A DNA stretch of 37,701 nucleotides from the NCBI GenBank assembly GCA_028289325.1, contig JANQQN010000534.1, positions 1 through 37,701 of the forward strand, read 5' to 3'. Of the stretch, positions 18,221-27,344 are shown one piece after another. The position numbers and the translations under genes were made by a program. The notes under the pieces are model-generated. The model saw only the letters and a program-made list of their open reading frames with translations, made no database searches and was not told where the DNA came from. Every line of letters begins with the position of its first letter. Within the stretch, counting starts at the first letter, position 1. The DNA comes from Myxococcota bacterium. GTDB lineage: Bacteria; Myxococcota; Kuafuiibacteriia; Kuafuiibacteriales; Kuafuiibacteriaceae.

Positions 18221-18751
18221 ATGGGTTTTGCGTTCGTGAACGTCTTCGGGGTCGAGAGCTTCGCCACCCTCTGGCCCCTAATGATCATTTATGGGGGCGT
18301 CGCCCTCGCCATCGCCGCCCATTGGGCCCTGACCGGCACCCGTCCGGTCCTCCTCGGGGTCGCGACCGTCGCCGGCCTGGTCGGCGGCAGCCTGCTCGGT
18401 CATCTCACGAGCCGAGATCCGGCGCGGGCGGTGTCGGTGGTGCAAGTTCAGAGTTGGGAACTCGCCATCGCCAAAGCGGCGGAGCGGGTGGACCGCCACA
18501 AAGAGCGGCTCGCCCGGTACATCGACCTGCACCTGCCGAACATCCCGGAGGTCATGCACGCGAACTGTCGCGAGTTTCAGGATGCGTTGGCCGCTCGCGG
18601 CCTCCTGTGCGTGGACGTCGGTCCCGAGAGCGGCGCCAACTCCGCCGTCAACCCAAGCGCGCGAGACGACGACGCCGTCGCCCTGTGGGTCGCCTACCGT
18701 AGCGCCAAGGCGGACTTGAACGGCCTGATCGCCGAAGGCCCGACGGAGTAG
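18221..18751 (+). CDS. Small membrane protein of unknown function
   Basis: 176 residues. Two hydrophobic segments at the N-terminus (about 15-35 and about 41-62) are followed by a cytoplasmic or periplasmic helical region rich in Arg, Glu and Ala (about 75-110). A less ordered C-terminal tail carries two cysteines (about 119 and 130). I did not recognise a family. A strong ribosome-binding site (GGAGG, about 9 nt upstream) supports ATG 18221. It stands alone between a terminator hairpin and a convergently oriented metallophosphoesterase gene. Confidence 0.7.
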   Translation: MGFAFVNVFGVESFATLWPLMIIYGGVALAIAAHWALTGTRPVLLGVATVAGLVGGSLLGHLTSRDPARAVSVVQVQSWELAIAKAAERVDRHKERLARYIDLHLPNIPEVMHANCREFQDALAARGLLCVDVGPESGANSAVNPSARDDDAVALWVAYRSAKADLNGLIAEGPTE

Positions 18752-18768
18752 ACTCGCCGTGGGCCAGA

Positions 18769-18784
18769 GCCGGCAAGAACCGGC
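18769..18784. terminator. Weak hairpin between convergent genes
   Basis: A 5-bp stem (GCCGG/CCGGC) with a 6-nt loop lies in the 72-bp gap between the membrane protein (stop 18751) and the metallophosphoesterase (stop 18824). It could serve both directions. The stem is short and lacks a T-run. Confidence 0.3.
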
Positions 18785-18823
18785 GAGAGGCCGCGGGGGT
18801 TGTTGGTCACGTCTGTGAGCGGA

Positions 18824-19810
18824 TTATCGGTTCGCGGCCCGTGGCTGCGCCGCACGGCGGGTCCGACGTTTGGCGTACGGCAAGACGACGTGGTTGTCGG
18901 AGGTCGTCCCCTCCAGATACCCCAAAAAGTAAGACGAAAGCCCCAGCTCGGCGAATCGGCGGGCCTTGCGACCGAGAAGGACCGCTTGCCGGCCCTCGTC
19001 GAGCACGCCCGCCAACCGCGGGCGAACGGTCTCGATCTCCAGGCCGCCAGGGGCGAACGTGAGGAGGCGGGCCGCGTGAGGGAACGCGACCGGCGAGCCC
19101 GTCAACACCTGATAGAAACCGAACCCGGCTCGGCCTCGCCGCTCGACCCTGGTGATCCGGTGGGCGTGATGGTGTCCGCACAGGTAGGCCCGCACCCGAG
19201 GCTGTCGCGCGAGCAGGCCGATGACCTCGTTGGCGTTGCGAACGAGATAATCCTGATCCCAGGTATCGAACCGATGCGGCGTCCAGCAGGGGACGAGCAG
19301 ATGATGACCGAGAACCACGATGTGGGTCTCCGTCGCGGCCTCGATCTCCGCGGCCAGGTAGGCGAGCCCATCAGGGGGCACGAATCCCCCCGGCGCGCCG
19401 ACCAGCGTCGTATCGATGCCGATCACGCGAACATCGCCGATCGCGTGGCTGAATCCTGGCGCCTCCGGGCGCACCCCGTGATCGGCGAAGCGACGCTGAA
19501 ACTGCGCTTTGGTAATGCGGCCGGGTTTGGGACCGCTCGCCTCGTGGTTACCGGGAACGCAGCGCCAGTTCGGAAGTCGGCTCACCAGGCCTTCGAACGC
19601 GATCAGGTCTCGTTCGCCGGCGCCTCGATTGTCGATGTTGTCTCCACCGAACAGAATACACTCGGCGTCGCGGGCGATGAGCTGATCGACGACATCGTCG
19701 AGGATCTCGACCGCGCGATGTTTGAGCACGGTGGTCGGCTGCCCATCCATGGTGGTGTGGGCATCGGTGACGTGTGCAATCTTGGTGGCACCGTCCGTAG
19801 CCTTCCTCAT
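18824..19810 (-). CDS. Calcineurin-like metallophosphoesterase
   Basis: 328 residues with the full set of binuclear-metal motifs of the calcineurin-like superfamily: D16-x-H18 (TDAHT), GGDN (D57), GNHE (N88, H89), GHH (169-170) and CGHHH (211-215). The fold matches cyclic-nucleotide or general phosphodiesterases of the Icc/CpdA type, but substrate cannot be read from sequence. No signal peptide, so cytoplasmic. A strong ribosome-binding site (AGGAAGGAG, about 6 nt upstream) supports ATG 19810. The C-terminus (about 290-328) is basic. It is divergent from the HD-domain gene across a 255-bp region in which a TTGACA (19926-19931) occurs without a convincing -10 element. Confidence 0.88.
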   Translation of the reverse strand: MRKATDGATKIAHVTDAHTTMDGQPTTVLKHRAVEILDDVVDQLIARDAECILFGGDNIDNRGAGERDLIAFEGLVSRLPNWRCVPGNHEASGPKPGRITKAQFQRRFADHGVRPEAPGFSHAIGDVRVIGIDTTLVGAPGGFVPPDGLAYLAAEIEAATETHIVVLGHHLLVPCWTPHRFDTWDQDYLVRNANEVIGLLARQPRVRAYLCGHHHAHRITRVERRGRAGFGFYQVLTGSPVAFPHAARLLTFAPGGLEIETVRPRLAGVLDEGRQAVLLGRKARRFAELGLSSYFLGYLEGTTSDNHVVLPYAKRRTRRAAQPRAANR

Positions 19811-20065
19811 CGGCGCTCCTTCCTGGTGACCGGGGCCACCGCGGATGGAAGAACCTAGCGCGTTCTTACCTATATCGGTACCCTGAGATGACGGTTTAGC
19901 CAGTTTTCATCATCGCTGGACCGCGTTGACATGCCGTCGAACGTGGCGTTCCGCACACGTGATTCGGCGGTCGACCGACGTTCATCTCTACATGACACGG
20001 ACGCAATGAAAGTTTTCGCGAATCCGCGCGTTGAGGCGTCCCGCGCATGACGCTATGAGCCATCC

Positions 20066-21490
20066 GTGTCCATCGAGACACCGATCCGAATCCGCGACCC
20101 GATCCACGGGACGATCCGCATCAACCGCGCGGAGCTTCAACTGGTCCATCATCCCGCGTACCAGCGATTGCGCTGGATCAAGCAGCTCGGCCTCGCGGAC
20201 TTCGCCTATCCGGGCGCGACCCATACTCGATACAGCCATGGGCTTGGGACCCTTCACGTGGCCACGAGCATGTTCGACGGCATCGTCAGAGACTATGCGT
20301 TGGCCCCCGACGACCGAGCGCGACTGCGGCAGACGGTGCGGCTCGCCGCGCTCTATCACGACCTCGGCCACGCCCCCCTGTCGCACACGACGGAGCGGTT
20401 CATGCCCCCCGTGGCCCGCCTCGAGCTCGGCGATTGGCAGCGAGGCGCCGCGGATCGACAGGCCAGCCACGAAGACTACACCCTCAAGATCCTCACCGAC
20501 TCCAGCCTCACCCCCGTCATTCAAGCCCAGCTCGGCGACGCGGGCGTCGCGCCCGGTGACGTCGCGGCGCTGATCTCCGGCCGCGCCGCGACCGAAGCCG
20601 GCTGGCCCGCTTTTCTCGTCGACGGGCGAGACTGGGGTCCGGTACTGGCACAATGCATATCGTCCGAGCTCGACGCGGACCGCATGGATTATCTGCTGCG
20701 TGACTCGTACTTCGCCGGGGTTCCGTACGGGCGCTACGACCTCGAGTGGCTGCTCGATCACCTGCGCGCGGTCGATATTGCCGGCCGGCTATACCTCGGG
20801 CTGGAAGCTCGCTCCGCCTTTACTTTCGACGACTATCTGTTGAGCCGGTTCCACATGTTCGTATCCGTCTACCTGCACCATACCCCGGTCGGATACGAGC
20901 TGATGCTCGACCGGTATCACCTCGATCCGGACTGCGAACTGCGGCTCCCGGCGGACCCCGAGTCATATCTTCAGATCGACGACGTGTTCTTGACCCATAC
21001 CCTCCGCACCTCGAAGAGCCCGTGGGCGAAGCGCATCGTCGAGCGGCGAGCGTATCGGCGGGTCGTCGAGAGTCGCCAGCTGCAGGTCGAGTTGCCGGAA
21101 GAAGGCAGCCCCTTGGTCTCCCCTCCCCAGCTCACCGCGGAGGCGATCGCCGCCGGCCTCGAGCAGAGAGGCATCCCGACCCTCGTCCACACCACGACCG
21201 GTCGCCTTTCCAAGTATGGGCTGCCGGCGGGAGGGGGCGACGACCCGACGGTGTACGTGTTGGAGGCCGGGCAAGCGATCCCCGTCGCCGACTATACGCC
21301 GCTGTACCGCCGCTACGCCGGCGAGATTCAGCTGCGGCGGGTATACGTCGACCCCGACTGGCACGACGACGCGCTCGCCTACGCCGAGCAGATGGCCGAG
21401 CGATACGGACCCGCCGCCCGCGCGCTCATCCGGCGTCGGGACGGAACGCAACTCAGCCTGGCCTTCGGCCCGCCTCGTGAGCGATCCTGA
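20066..21490 (+). CDS. HD-domain phosphohydrolase (COG1078, SAMHD1-like)
   Basis: 474 residues. The N-terminal half is an HD domain: RDPIHGTI at 10-17, H58 (RYSHGLG), the HD pair H98-D99 (LYHDLGHAPLSH) and the later Asp in LDADRMDYLLRDS that completes the metal site. This arrangement matches the COG1078 family related to dNTP triphosphohydrolases and SAMHD1, including the YRRYAG region in the C-terminal part. Such enzymes hydrolyse nucleotides, often dNTPs, in the cytoplasm. The start is GTG at 20066; the nearby ATG codons (20047, 20055) are out of frame. It is followed after 77 bp by the SEC-C protein gene and may be co-transcribed with it. Confidence 0.9.
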   Translation: MSIETPIRIRDPIHGTIRINRAELQLVHHPAYQRLRWIKQLGLADFAYPGATHTRYSHGLGTLHVATSMFDGIVRDYALAPDDRARLRQTVRLAALYHDLGHAPLSHTTERFMPPVARLELGDWQRGAADRQASHEDYTLKILTDSSLTPVIQAQLGDAGVAPGDVAALISGRAATEAGWPAFLVDGRDWGPVLAQCISSELDADRMDYLLRDSYFAGVPYGRYDLEWLLDHLRAVDIAGRLYLGLEARSAFTFDDYLLSRFHMFVSVYLHHTPVGYELMLDRYHLDPDCELRLPADPESYLQIDDVFLTHTLRTSKSPWAKRIVERRAYRRVVESRQLQVELPEEGSPLVSPPQLTAEAIAAGLEQRGIPTLVHTTTGRLSKYGLPAGGGDDPTVYVLEAGQAIPVADYTPLYRRYAGEIQLRRVYVDPDWHDDALAYAEQMAERYGPAARALIRRRDGTQLSLAFGPPRERS

Positions 21491-21567
21491 GCTCGCGTCG
21501 GGTCCCGCCCGAATCGGGGTCTTCGACGCGCTGGCGTTTGCTGCCGGAGTCGACTAAGCCCCGCTGT

Positions 21568-24186
21568 ATGACCATCATCATCGGCGCGGGCGCTGAGCCG
21601 TCCACGCCCAACCCGCTCCCGACCGTCGACGCCGATCTGCCTCATCCGGCCTCCGTTCCCGCCGCCCGCCCGACGCTCGACGACGATCGCGTGATCGCAC
21701 TGCTGACCGCCGATCACGCGCTCGTCCGCGACTTTGCGGTGGAGCAGGTCGCGCACCGCGCGAAGCCCGAGCTGCTGCAGGCGCTGATCTCGCGCATCAC
21801 CGACGAAGACGATGCGGTGGCCATCGAAGCGGTCACGCTCCTCGACCGAGAGCGCTATGAGCCGGCGACCGAGCCGCTGTTGGACGCCTTTCAAACCTCG
21901 ACCGGCAACCGGACGGTGGCCCTGGCCGGCGCGTTGGCCACGCTGGCCCCCGAGCGGCTGCTGGAAGCTGTACAGGCCAAAGGTCGGCTCGACGATCGGT
22001 CGTATGGCGCGGTCGCCAGCGCGTTGGCGATCACCGGATCGGAGCCGGTGCGCCTGTTCCTCGGCAAGGCGCTCAACCGCTCCGGGGCGCTGAACCCCGA
22101 GCGGAGAAGCGCGCTGTACACCGCGGTTCTCCTCAGTGGCGACCCCGCCCTCACCACGCGGGTCCTCACCAAAGCCGTCGACGACTCGAAGCAGGAAGAG
22201 CCCAAAGACGCTTCGTTTCCCAGCCGAGCGGCGATGGGGACCCTCGCCGGCTTACCCTTGCCCGCCACCCGAACGGAAGCGGGCCCCGACCTGCTCAAGC
22301 ACGCCCGCACACTCCTCGAACGCGACGTTCGCCCCGCGCTGAGCGGATCGGAAGCCGAGGCCCTCGACGACGCGGCTCGCCGCGAGGACGCGCGAGACCT
22401 GCTCGAGGCCCTCATCCCCGTCGTCGGACTCACCGAACACCTCACGACCGGCGACGCCGACGACGACACCGAAGAGCAGCGTCACCGTTCCGTGTCCCGC
22501 CGTCGCCGGGGCCTCCTCGTCGCCCTTGTCGAGCGGGCGGAGGATATCGGCGCCATCGATCCGAAAGCCGCGGCTCTGTTCGTGGCTATCGCCGCCCGTG
22601 CCGCGGGGGCCGCCCTCGCCGCTCAGCTCGACGAGGCGACCAGCGAGGGCCTGGTCGCCCTCGCGAAGGCGATGGAGATCGATGACCACGCGAAGCTCGC
22701 CGCGTACTCCGAGACGGACTGGGCCGAGGTGTTCGGGGGTCGTTCGAAGCGAGATATCCGGCGGGTGGTGACGGTCGTGGTGCGAGAACCGTTTCGACGC
22801 CGGGAGACCGTGCAGCGAATCGTGCGCGCGCTGATGGCCTCCGGCCACGGGCGGGCTCTTCTCGATGCGGTGGCCGAGATCGACCAGGACACCGGAATCC
22901 ATGAGCTGGCGGTGACCGCGATGGGCGAGCGCAAGGAAGACGCGGAGTCGGTGGTGATCGAAACGCTGACCGACACCCCGCTGCCCGAAGACGCGTTGCC
23001 CATCGCCCTCATGCTCAGCGCCCTCGTGCGGACCGAGCGCGTGGCCGCCGCGCTGGGCCGAAGGTTCTACGACCTGCGACAGCACGCCCGAACCCTCACC
23101 GCGCAGGCTGTATTGCGCAACGCCGACCACCGCCTCCTTCCCCTGCTCGAAAGCCGGGCGTACGAGGACGAGCCGGAGGAGCTGGCCTGGGTGATCCTGT
23201 CGCTGGTCCACGGCGAGGAGCGCGCTGGCAAACTGGCCGACGCGCTCGAACGGATCGAAGGACTTGCCGCGCGCACCGAAGGCGAGGACGATTTCGAAGA
23301 CGGCCCCAAGTTGGACGTCACCCTGAAGTGCGAGGTGTGCGGCGAGGCGCTTCGGTATCGCTTCGAGCGGGCGTACGTCGATCCCGACGCCAAAGACGAG
23401 ATGGGCGACCCCGCGTTCGTCGGCCGGATGGTGTGCAAAGCATGCGGCGCCGAAGACCGGCTCAAGCCCACCCCGGCCACGGCCGCCACCCTCACCGAGC
23501 ACATGCTCGCGTTCCTGCAGGCCGCCCAGCAGGGCGTACCACCGGACCGACCGCCGCTCGTGAGTCCCGCTCGGACCACGGTCGGCGGCAAATCCTTGGG
23601 TCTCGCCGCCGCGCTGCGAAGCCTCGATGAGGAGGTCAAGGAACGACCGGACAGCATTCGCGCGCGCCTACACCGAGCGCGGACCCGCATGATTCTCGAT
23701 CGCCCGGGGGTCGAAGACGATCTGGCCGAGGCCAAGCGCATCGACGCCGACGCGGTGGAGGCCGACGCGCTGCTGGCCACCTTGGCCATGCGCCGTCGAG
23801 ACAATGACCGCGCAGCCGAGCTCGCGATCAAGGCGCTCAAGCGAGTCAAACGAGAGCCCGAACCTCGGCTGTACGACGCGGAAGACCTCGACGAGCTGCG
23901 AACGAGCCTCGAGGGATACCTGCTCGAGCTGAGCGAACTCGGAGCGTCGGTACCCGGCGACGTCGATCTCAGTCGGGCCCGGCGAGCGAGAGAGCGTATG
24001 CTCGCCGACCGACGGGCGGCGGCAGAAGCGACCCAACAACAGGAAGCCTCGCCGCCGCCGGAGCCGCCCGCGGCCCCATCCGGTGACGGATCGCCGGACC
24101 TCGCGGCGGCGAAAAGAAGCGTGGGCCGCAACGAACCTTGTCCCTGCGGCAGCGGCAAGAAGTTCAAACGCTGCCACGGGCGATAA
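21568..24186 (+). CDS. Large helical-repeat protein with zinc ribbon and C-terminal SEC-C motif
   Basis: 872 residues. The N-terminal two thirds are helical repeats rich in Leu, Ala and Arg, similar to HEAT repeats. A zinc ribbon follows with C588, C591 (CEVCGE) and C623, C626 (CKACGAE). A TPR-like helical region follows (about 680-800). A charged, Gln/Glu/Pro-rich linker leads to a SEC-C motif at the extreme C-terminus (GRNEPCPCGSGKKFKRC), the same zinc tail as in SecA. SEC-C tails bind zinc and contact SecB or the ribosome in known cases. The overall function is unknown; a role in protein quality control or scaffolding is inference. ATG 21568 is preferred over the upstream TTG at 21538. It likely forms a unit with its neighbours on both sides. 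Confidence 0.85.
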   Translation: MTIIIGAGAEPSTPNPLPTVDADLPHPASVPAARPTLDDDRVIALLTADHALVRDFAVEQVAHRAKPELLQALISRITDEDDAVAIEAVTLLDRERYEPATEPLLDAFQTSTGNRTVALAGALATLAPERLLEAVQAKGRLDDRSYGAVASALAITGSEPVRLFLGKALNRSGALNPERRSALYTAVLLSGDPALTTRVLTKAVDDSKQEEPKDASFPSRAAMGTLAGLPLPATRTEAGPDLLKHARTLLERDVRPALSGSEAEALDDAARREDARDLLEALIPVVGLTEHLTTGDADDDTEEQRHRSVSRRRRGLLVALVERAEDIGAIDPKAAALFVAIAARAAGAALAAQLDEATSEGLVALAKAMEIDDHAKLAAYSETDWAEVFGGRSKRDIRRVVTVVVREPFRRRETVQRIVRALMASGHGRALLDAVAEIDQDTGIHELAVTAMGERKEDAESVVIETLTDTPLPEDALPIALMLSALVRTERVAAALGRRFYDLRQHARTLTAQAVLRNADHRLLPLLESRAYEDEPEELAWVILSLVHGEERAGKLADALERIEGLAARTEGEDDFEDGPKLDVTLKCEVCGEALRYRFERAYVDPDAKDEMGDPAFVGRMVCKACGAEDRLKPTPATAATLTEHMLAFLQAAQQGVPPDRPPLVSPARTTVGGKSLGLAAALRSLDEEVKERPDSIRARLHRARTRMILDRPGVEDDLAEAKRIDADAVEADALLATLAMRRRDNDRAAELAIKALKRVKREPEPRLYDAEDLDELRTSLEGYLLELSELGASVPGDVDLSRARRARERMLADRRAAAEATQQQEASPPPEPPAAPSGDGSPDLAAAKRSVGRNEPCPCGSGKKFKRCHGR

Positions 24187-24245
24187 TCCGATACTCCACC
24201 GGGTCGCTCGTCCCGCCGAATTGGAATACGTGATAGAGGACCGCC

Positions 24246-25439
24246 ATGGCGCACGGGCTGATTTGGTCCTCTCTGCGGGCGGGCCACCCGGATTTTCTCG
24301 ATCTGCCGTGGGACCGTCCGTTGACCGACTGGGAGGGTCACACGGACCGATTGGAGCGAATGCCGGCCGGCGACTCCCGGCATCCGGTCGTGTTCGTCAA
24401 CTACGACGGGCGGGTCTACGCGGTGAAGTCGTTATCGCAGGAATTAGCGACCCGGGAATACGCGGCGCTGCGGGGCATGGAGGCGAGACGATTGCCGGTG
24501 GTGACCCCCGTGGGGTCGGTCTACGCCCACACGCCCGACGGCGAAAGCGGAATCGTATTGACCCGATATCTCGATCACTCGCTGCCTTATCATCAGCTTT
24601 TTTTGCAATCGAAGTTGTCACGGTATCGAGACTCCCTCCTCGACGCGCTCGCGGGCCTGCTCGTCGAGCTGCACCTCGCTGGCGTCTACTGGGGAGACTG
24701 TTCGTTATTCAACACCCTCTTTTTGCGGGACGCAGGGCGGTTGCGGGCGTACTTGGTCGACGCCGAGACGTCCGAAATCCACGACTCGCTCTCGGACGCC
24801 ATGCGCGAGTACGAGCTGCAGGTGATGTTCGAGAACGTGACCGGCGGCATGAGCGATCTCGTAGCCCTCGGCGCGCTGCCGAACGACGAACCGGTGGAGC
24901 GCGCGGCGGAAGCCGTTGCGACCCGGTATGGCGAGCTATGGGATGAAATCAGCCGGGACGAGCTTTTGGTGCCGTCCGACCGGTACCGCATCCAGGAACG
25001 GGTTCGTCGCTTGAACGCCTTGGGGTTTTCGGTGGGCGACATCGAGTTGACCCCCGCCGGGGCCCAGCTGAAGCTCCGGGTCGCGGTCACCGACCGTAGC
25101 TTTCATCGCGACCTGCTGCACTCGCTGACCGGCTTCGACGTGCAAGAGAACCAGGCGCGAGAGATGATGAACGAGATCCAACAGCAGCGCGCCTACCTCG
25201 GTGAACTGCGCGGCCATTCGACGAGCCTGAGCGCGGCCGCGTTCTATTGGGTGGAGCACTTATTCACCCCCACCGTCGACAGAATTCGGGCCGCGCTCGC
25301 CAACGCCGACGGCGACCGTGCCGAGCTGTACATCCAGCTCCTCGAGCACAAGTGGTATCTGTCCGAGCGGGCCCAACGAGACGTCGGGCACGAAGCCGCC
25401 GTCGACGATTACATCTCGGGTCGATCGGAAGCGGTCTAA
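24246..25439 (+). CDS. DUF4032 protein with kinase-like N-terminal domain
   Basis: 397 residues. The N-terminal region resembles a protein-kinase-like or lipopolysaccharide-kinase fold: a Lys in VYAVK (K61), a Glu in the following helix (E71), YWGDCSLFN (D151, N156) in place of the HRDxxxxN loop, and VDAET (D172) in place of DFG. The C-terminal half (about 180-397) is the DUF4032 domain, known mainly from Actinobacteria, here with TPAGAQLKLRVAV and HKWYLSER. Substrate and activity are unknown. The gene follows the SEC-C protein gene by 59 bp with a GAGG ribosome-binding site. It is convergent with the GNAT gene at 25476. Confidence 0.82.
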   Translation: MAHGLIWSSLRAGHPDFLDLPWDRPLTDWEGHTDRLERMPAGDSRHPVVFVNYDGRVYAVKSLSQELATREYAALRGMEARRLPVVTPVGSVYAHTPDGESGIVLTRYLDHSLPYHQLFLQSKLSRYRDSLLDALAGLLVELHLAGVYWGDCSLFNTLFLRDAGRLRAYLVDAETSEIHDSLSDAMREYELQVMFENVTGGMSDLVALGALPNDEPVERAAEAVATRYGELWDEISRDELLVPSDRYRIQERVRRLNALGFSVGDIELTPAGAQLKLRVAVTDRSFHRDLLHSLTGFDVQENQAREMMNEIQQQRAYLGELRGHSTSLSAAAFYWVEHLFTPTVDRIRAALANADGDRAELYIQLLEHKWYLSERAQRDVGHEAAVDDYISGRSEAV

Positions 25440-25475
25440 AGACCGTCTTCTACGGCCACTGGCGGCAGAGGCGGT

Positions 25476-26135
25476 TCACGATCGGGGCGAGGAGAGAGGT
25501 CGGGACATCGCCGCGGTGAGCCGCTGCGTGGCCGCGATGTTCCGGCGCCAGGCCAGGCCTTGCGCGCGACGAAGGTGAGCGACCGGATGCTGGAGGGTCG
25601 ACGGAACGTCGGCTTCCAAGGTCACCACCGGCCCATCTTGCTCGACGACCCGGTCCGGTCCGAGCACCGCGTGGATCAATCGCCGCATCGGGTCGTTGTC
25701 GAGCATCAGGGTGAACTGGAGCTTTACGATATCTCGCTCGTGAGCCGCCGCGGCGAGCTCGGTCAGAAGCAACCGGCCGACGCCTCGCCCCTGAAACTCG
25801 TCCATGACGACCACCGCGATCTCCGCCGTATCACGGTTCATGCTCGCCGATCGGACCAGCCGCCCGATGGCCATGGGCACCGAAGCGCCATCGCGGTGCG
25901 CGAGGATCCCCAACGCGTAGTGATCGTGACCGTCGACCTCCGTAAAGAAGCGAAGCTCGGCCGCGGACAGTCGGGCTTTGTGGTGAAGGAATCGGCGGAA
26001 ACGAGACTGCTCCGACAGGTGAGCAAACCCGTCAGCGAGCAGCGGCTTGTCGTCCGGACGCACCGCACGAACGATCACCGGCGTTCCGTCGGGGAGCGTC
26101 AGCGCTCGATGGTAGTTTTGCGAGTATCCGCCCAT
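25476..26135 (-). CDS. GNAT family N-acetyltransferase
   Basis: 219 residues. The core (about 20-165) has the GNAT layout: RAVRPDD at the first strand, a central strand-helix with the acetyl-CoA-binding motif A (DEFQGRGVGRLLL, about 112-124) and a following helix. This form with the SRFRRFLH segment resembles the acetyltransferase module found stand-alone or fused to acyl-CoA synthetase-like proteins, which act on proteins in actinobacteria and proteobacteria. The substrate is unknown. About 45 residues at the C-terminus lie outside the usual fold. Cytoplasmic, apparently monocistronic. Confidence 0.85.
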   Translation of the reverse strand: MGGYSQNYHRALTLPDGTPVIVRAVRPDDKPLLADGFAHLSEQSRFRRFLHHKARLSAAELRFFTEVDGHDHYALGILAHRDGASVPMAIGRLVRSASMNRDTAEIAVVVMDEFQGRGVGRLLLTELAAAAHERDIVKLQFTLMLDNDPMRRLIHAVLGPDRVVEQDGPVVTLEADVPSTLQHPVAHLRRAQGLAWRRNIAATQRLTAAMSRPLSSPRS

Positions 26136-26173
26136 CGCCCCGAAGATAAGTACCTAACGCTTCGCGTCAAACG

Positions 26174-26186
26174 CCCGCCAGGCGGG
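26174..26186 (-). terminator. Possible terminator after the BON-LysM gene
   Basis: CCCGCC and GGCGGG flank a single base (26174-26186), effectively a 5-bp stem with a 3-nt loop, about 60 nt beyond the stop of the BON-LysM gene on the minus strand. It is followed shortly by a TTT. Weak but well placed. Confidence 0.35.
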
Positions 26187-26246
26187 GGGCTTGGGCCCTG
26201 GTGACGCGAGCGAGGCTTCAACGGGACCGACGAGGGACCGAGCGAA

Positions 26247-26780
26247 TCAGTCGGATGGGCGCTCTGCGATCCGGAGCACTTGTCCGGGGTAAATGAGGTC
26301 CGGATCCCTGAGCATGGGGCGGTTCGCTTCGAAGATCGCCGGGTACTTGAGGGCGTCGCCGTACTGCGCTTTGGCGATTCGGGACAGCGTATCGCCCTTC
26401 ACCACGGTGTAAAACCGCGCGGTGGGGGCTGCGACGTCTACGACGAGCCGGTCGTCGACCTGGGCCACCCCTTGGTTGTTGCCCAAGAGCAGAATGAGCT
26501 TCTCGCGGTGGTCTTGGGTCGGTACGGCTCCGGACACGGTGACCCGACCGTCGACGACGTCAAAATCGATGAACATCGCGGTGGTCGCGAACCCCATCTC
26601 CGCGACCAGCTCCGTCAGCCGAGCCGCGGTCTTGCGATTGAGGTCGGTGACCAAGGCCCGGTAGCGCTGCTTCGCTTCCGAGCAGCGCTGCGCCTCGAAC
26701 GCCGCGAGGGCGACCTGATCGTCTTCTCCGGGGTTGACGATCGAAGACCCTGCATCTCGTGAGAAGTCGAAGATCCCCAT
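26247..26780 (-). CDS. BON-LysM domain protein (Kbp/YgaU-like)
   Basis: 177 residues. A BON domain lies at about 45-115 (strand pattern VVDGRVTVSGAVPTQDHREK) and a LysM domain at about 122-171 (FYTVVKGDTLSRIAKAQYGD ... LIYPGQVLRI). This is the layout of E. coli Kbp (YgaU), a cytoplasmic potassium-binding protein, extended by about 30 residues at the N-terminus. No signal peptide, in keeping with that family. It follows the DUF493 gene by 19 bp and is likely co-transcribed. Confidence 0.88.
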   Translation of the reverse strand: MGIFDFSRDAGSSIVNPGEDDQVALAAFEAQRCSEAKQRYRALVTDLNRKTAARLTELVAEMGFATTAMFIDFDVVDGRVTVSGAVPTQDHREKLILLLGNNQGVAQVDDRLVVDVAAPTARFYTVVKGDTLSRIAKAQYGDALKYPAIFEANRPMLRDPDLIYPGQVLRIAERPSD

Positions 26781-26799
26781 CTATGTGCAAGATAACACG

Positions 26800-27093
26800 T
26801 CAGAACATGAACCTGATGCCCTCGATCTCGCTCAGCCGCGCATAGATATCGATCACAGCCTGGCTGCTCTCAACCTCGACCTCGAGAGTCACCGAGCGAT
26901 GGCGAGCTTCCTTGGACTCACGATTGGTCACGCGCGGCTCGGCGTTCGGCGCCACCGATTTGACCGCCTCCACCGCCTGATTCTGAAAGTCATCCGTGTT
27001 GTCCCCGATCACCTTAAACATGTAGGGCCCGGGGAACGTGTGCATCGCGTCGAGCTTCTCTTTGAAGCTCGTCTCGTCGCTCAGGGGTCGCAT
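26800..27093 (-). CDS. DUF493 (YbeD-like) protein
   Basis: 97 residues with the DUF493 pattern: FPGPYMFKVIGDN (first strand), a helix FQNQAVEAVKSVAP, and a beta hairpin VTLEVEVES, ending IYARLSEIEGIRFMF. The fold is a small ferredoxin-like ACT-type domain, known from E. coli YbeD, probably regulatory. The start ATG 27093 is preferred; GTG at 27108 would add 5 residues. It is divergent from dnaK across about 300 bp. Confidence 0.85.
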   Translation of the reverse strand: MRPLSDETSFKEKLDAMHTFPGPYMFKVIGDNTDDFQNQAVEAVKSVAPNAEPRVTNRESKEARHRSVTLEVEVESSQAVIDIYARLSEIEGIRFMF

Positions 27094-27298
27094 ACCACCA
27101 CCATACACCGTCGCCGGCCCCGCCCATCGCGCATAACGAGGCGCGGCGGGGCCTTCGCGGGCGTCGAATTTGAGGGTGCCGCTTGTCGCTCCCGAGTCCG
27201 GCGTTACATCTGCTCATGACTGACGGGGCGGCGAGGGCGGCCCCCAGATCATCCAACCTCTTCCCCGCGAGCGAAGAACGCTCCGTAGGGGGGCTTTG

Positions 27299-27316
27299 GC
27301 CCGCGTATTCGCGGGC
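27299..27316 (+). promoter_or_regulatory. Perfect hairpin 1 upstream of dnaK
   Basis: GCCCGCG (27299-27305), TATT, CGCGGGC (27310-27316): a perfect 7-bp stem with a 4-nt loop. It begins 92 nt before the dnaK ATG. It could be an operator for a repressor or, if transcribed, a leader RNA hairpin. No CIRCE element and no convincing sigma-32 promoter were found nearby. Confidence 0.5.
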
Positions 27317-27344
27317 AAGGGGTGATTTGCGCCCGCCCGAACCT

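Noticed and set aside
18803-18814. 12-mer TTGGTCACGTCT shared with positions 87-98, both just past minus-strand stop codons
   Set aside because: A few repeated 12-mers are expected by chance in a window of this size, and the flanks do not match.
22252-23502. Open frame of 416 codons antisense to the SEC-C protein gene
   Set aside because: Shadow frame without motifs; the plus strand carries the zinc ribbon and SEC-C tail.
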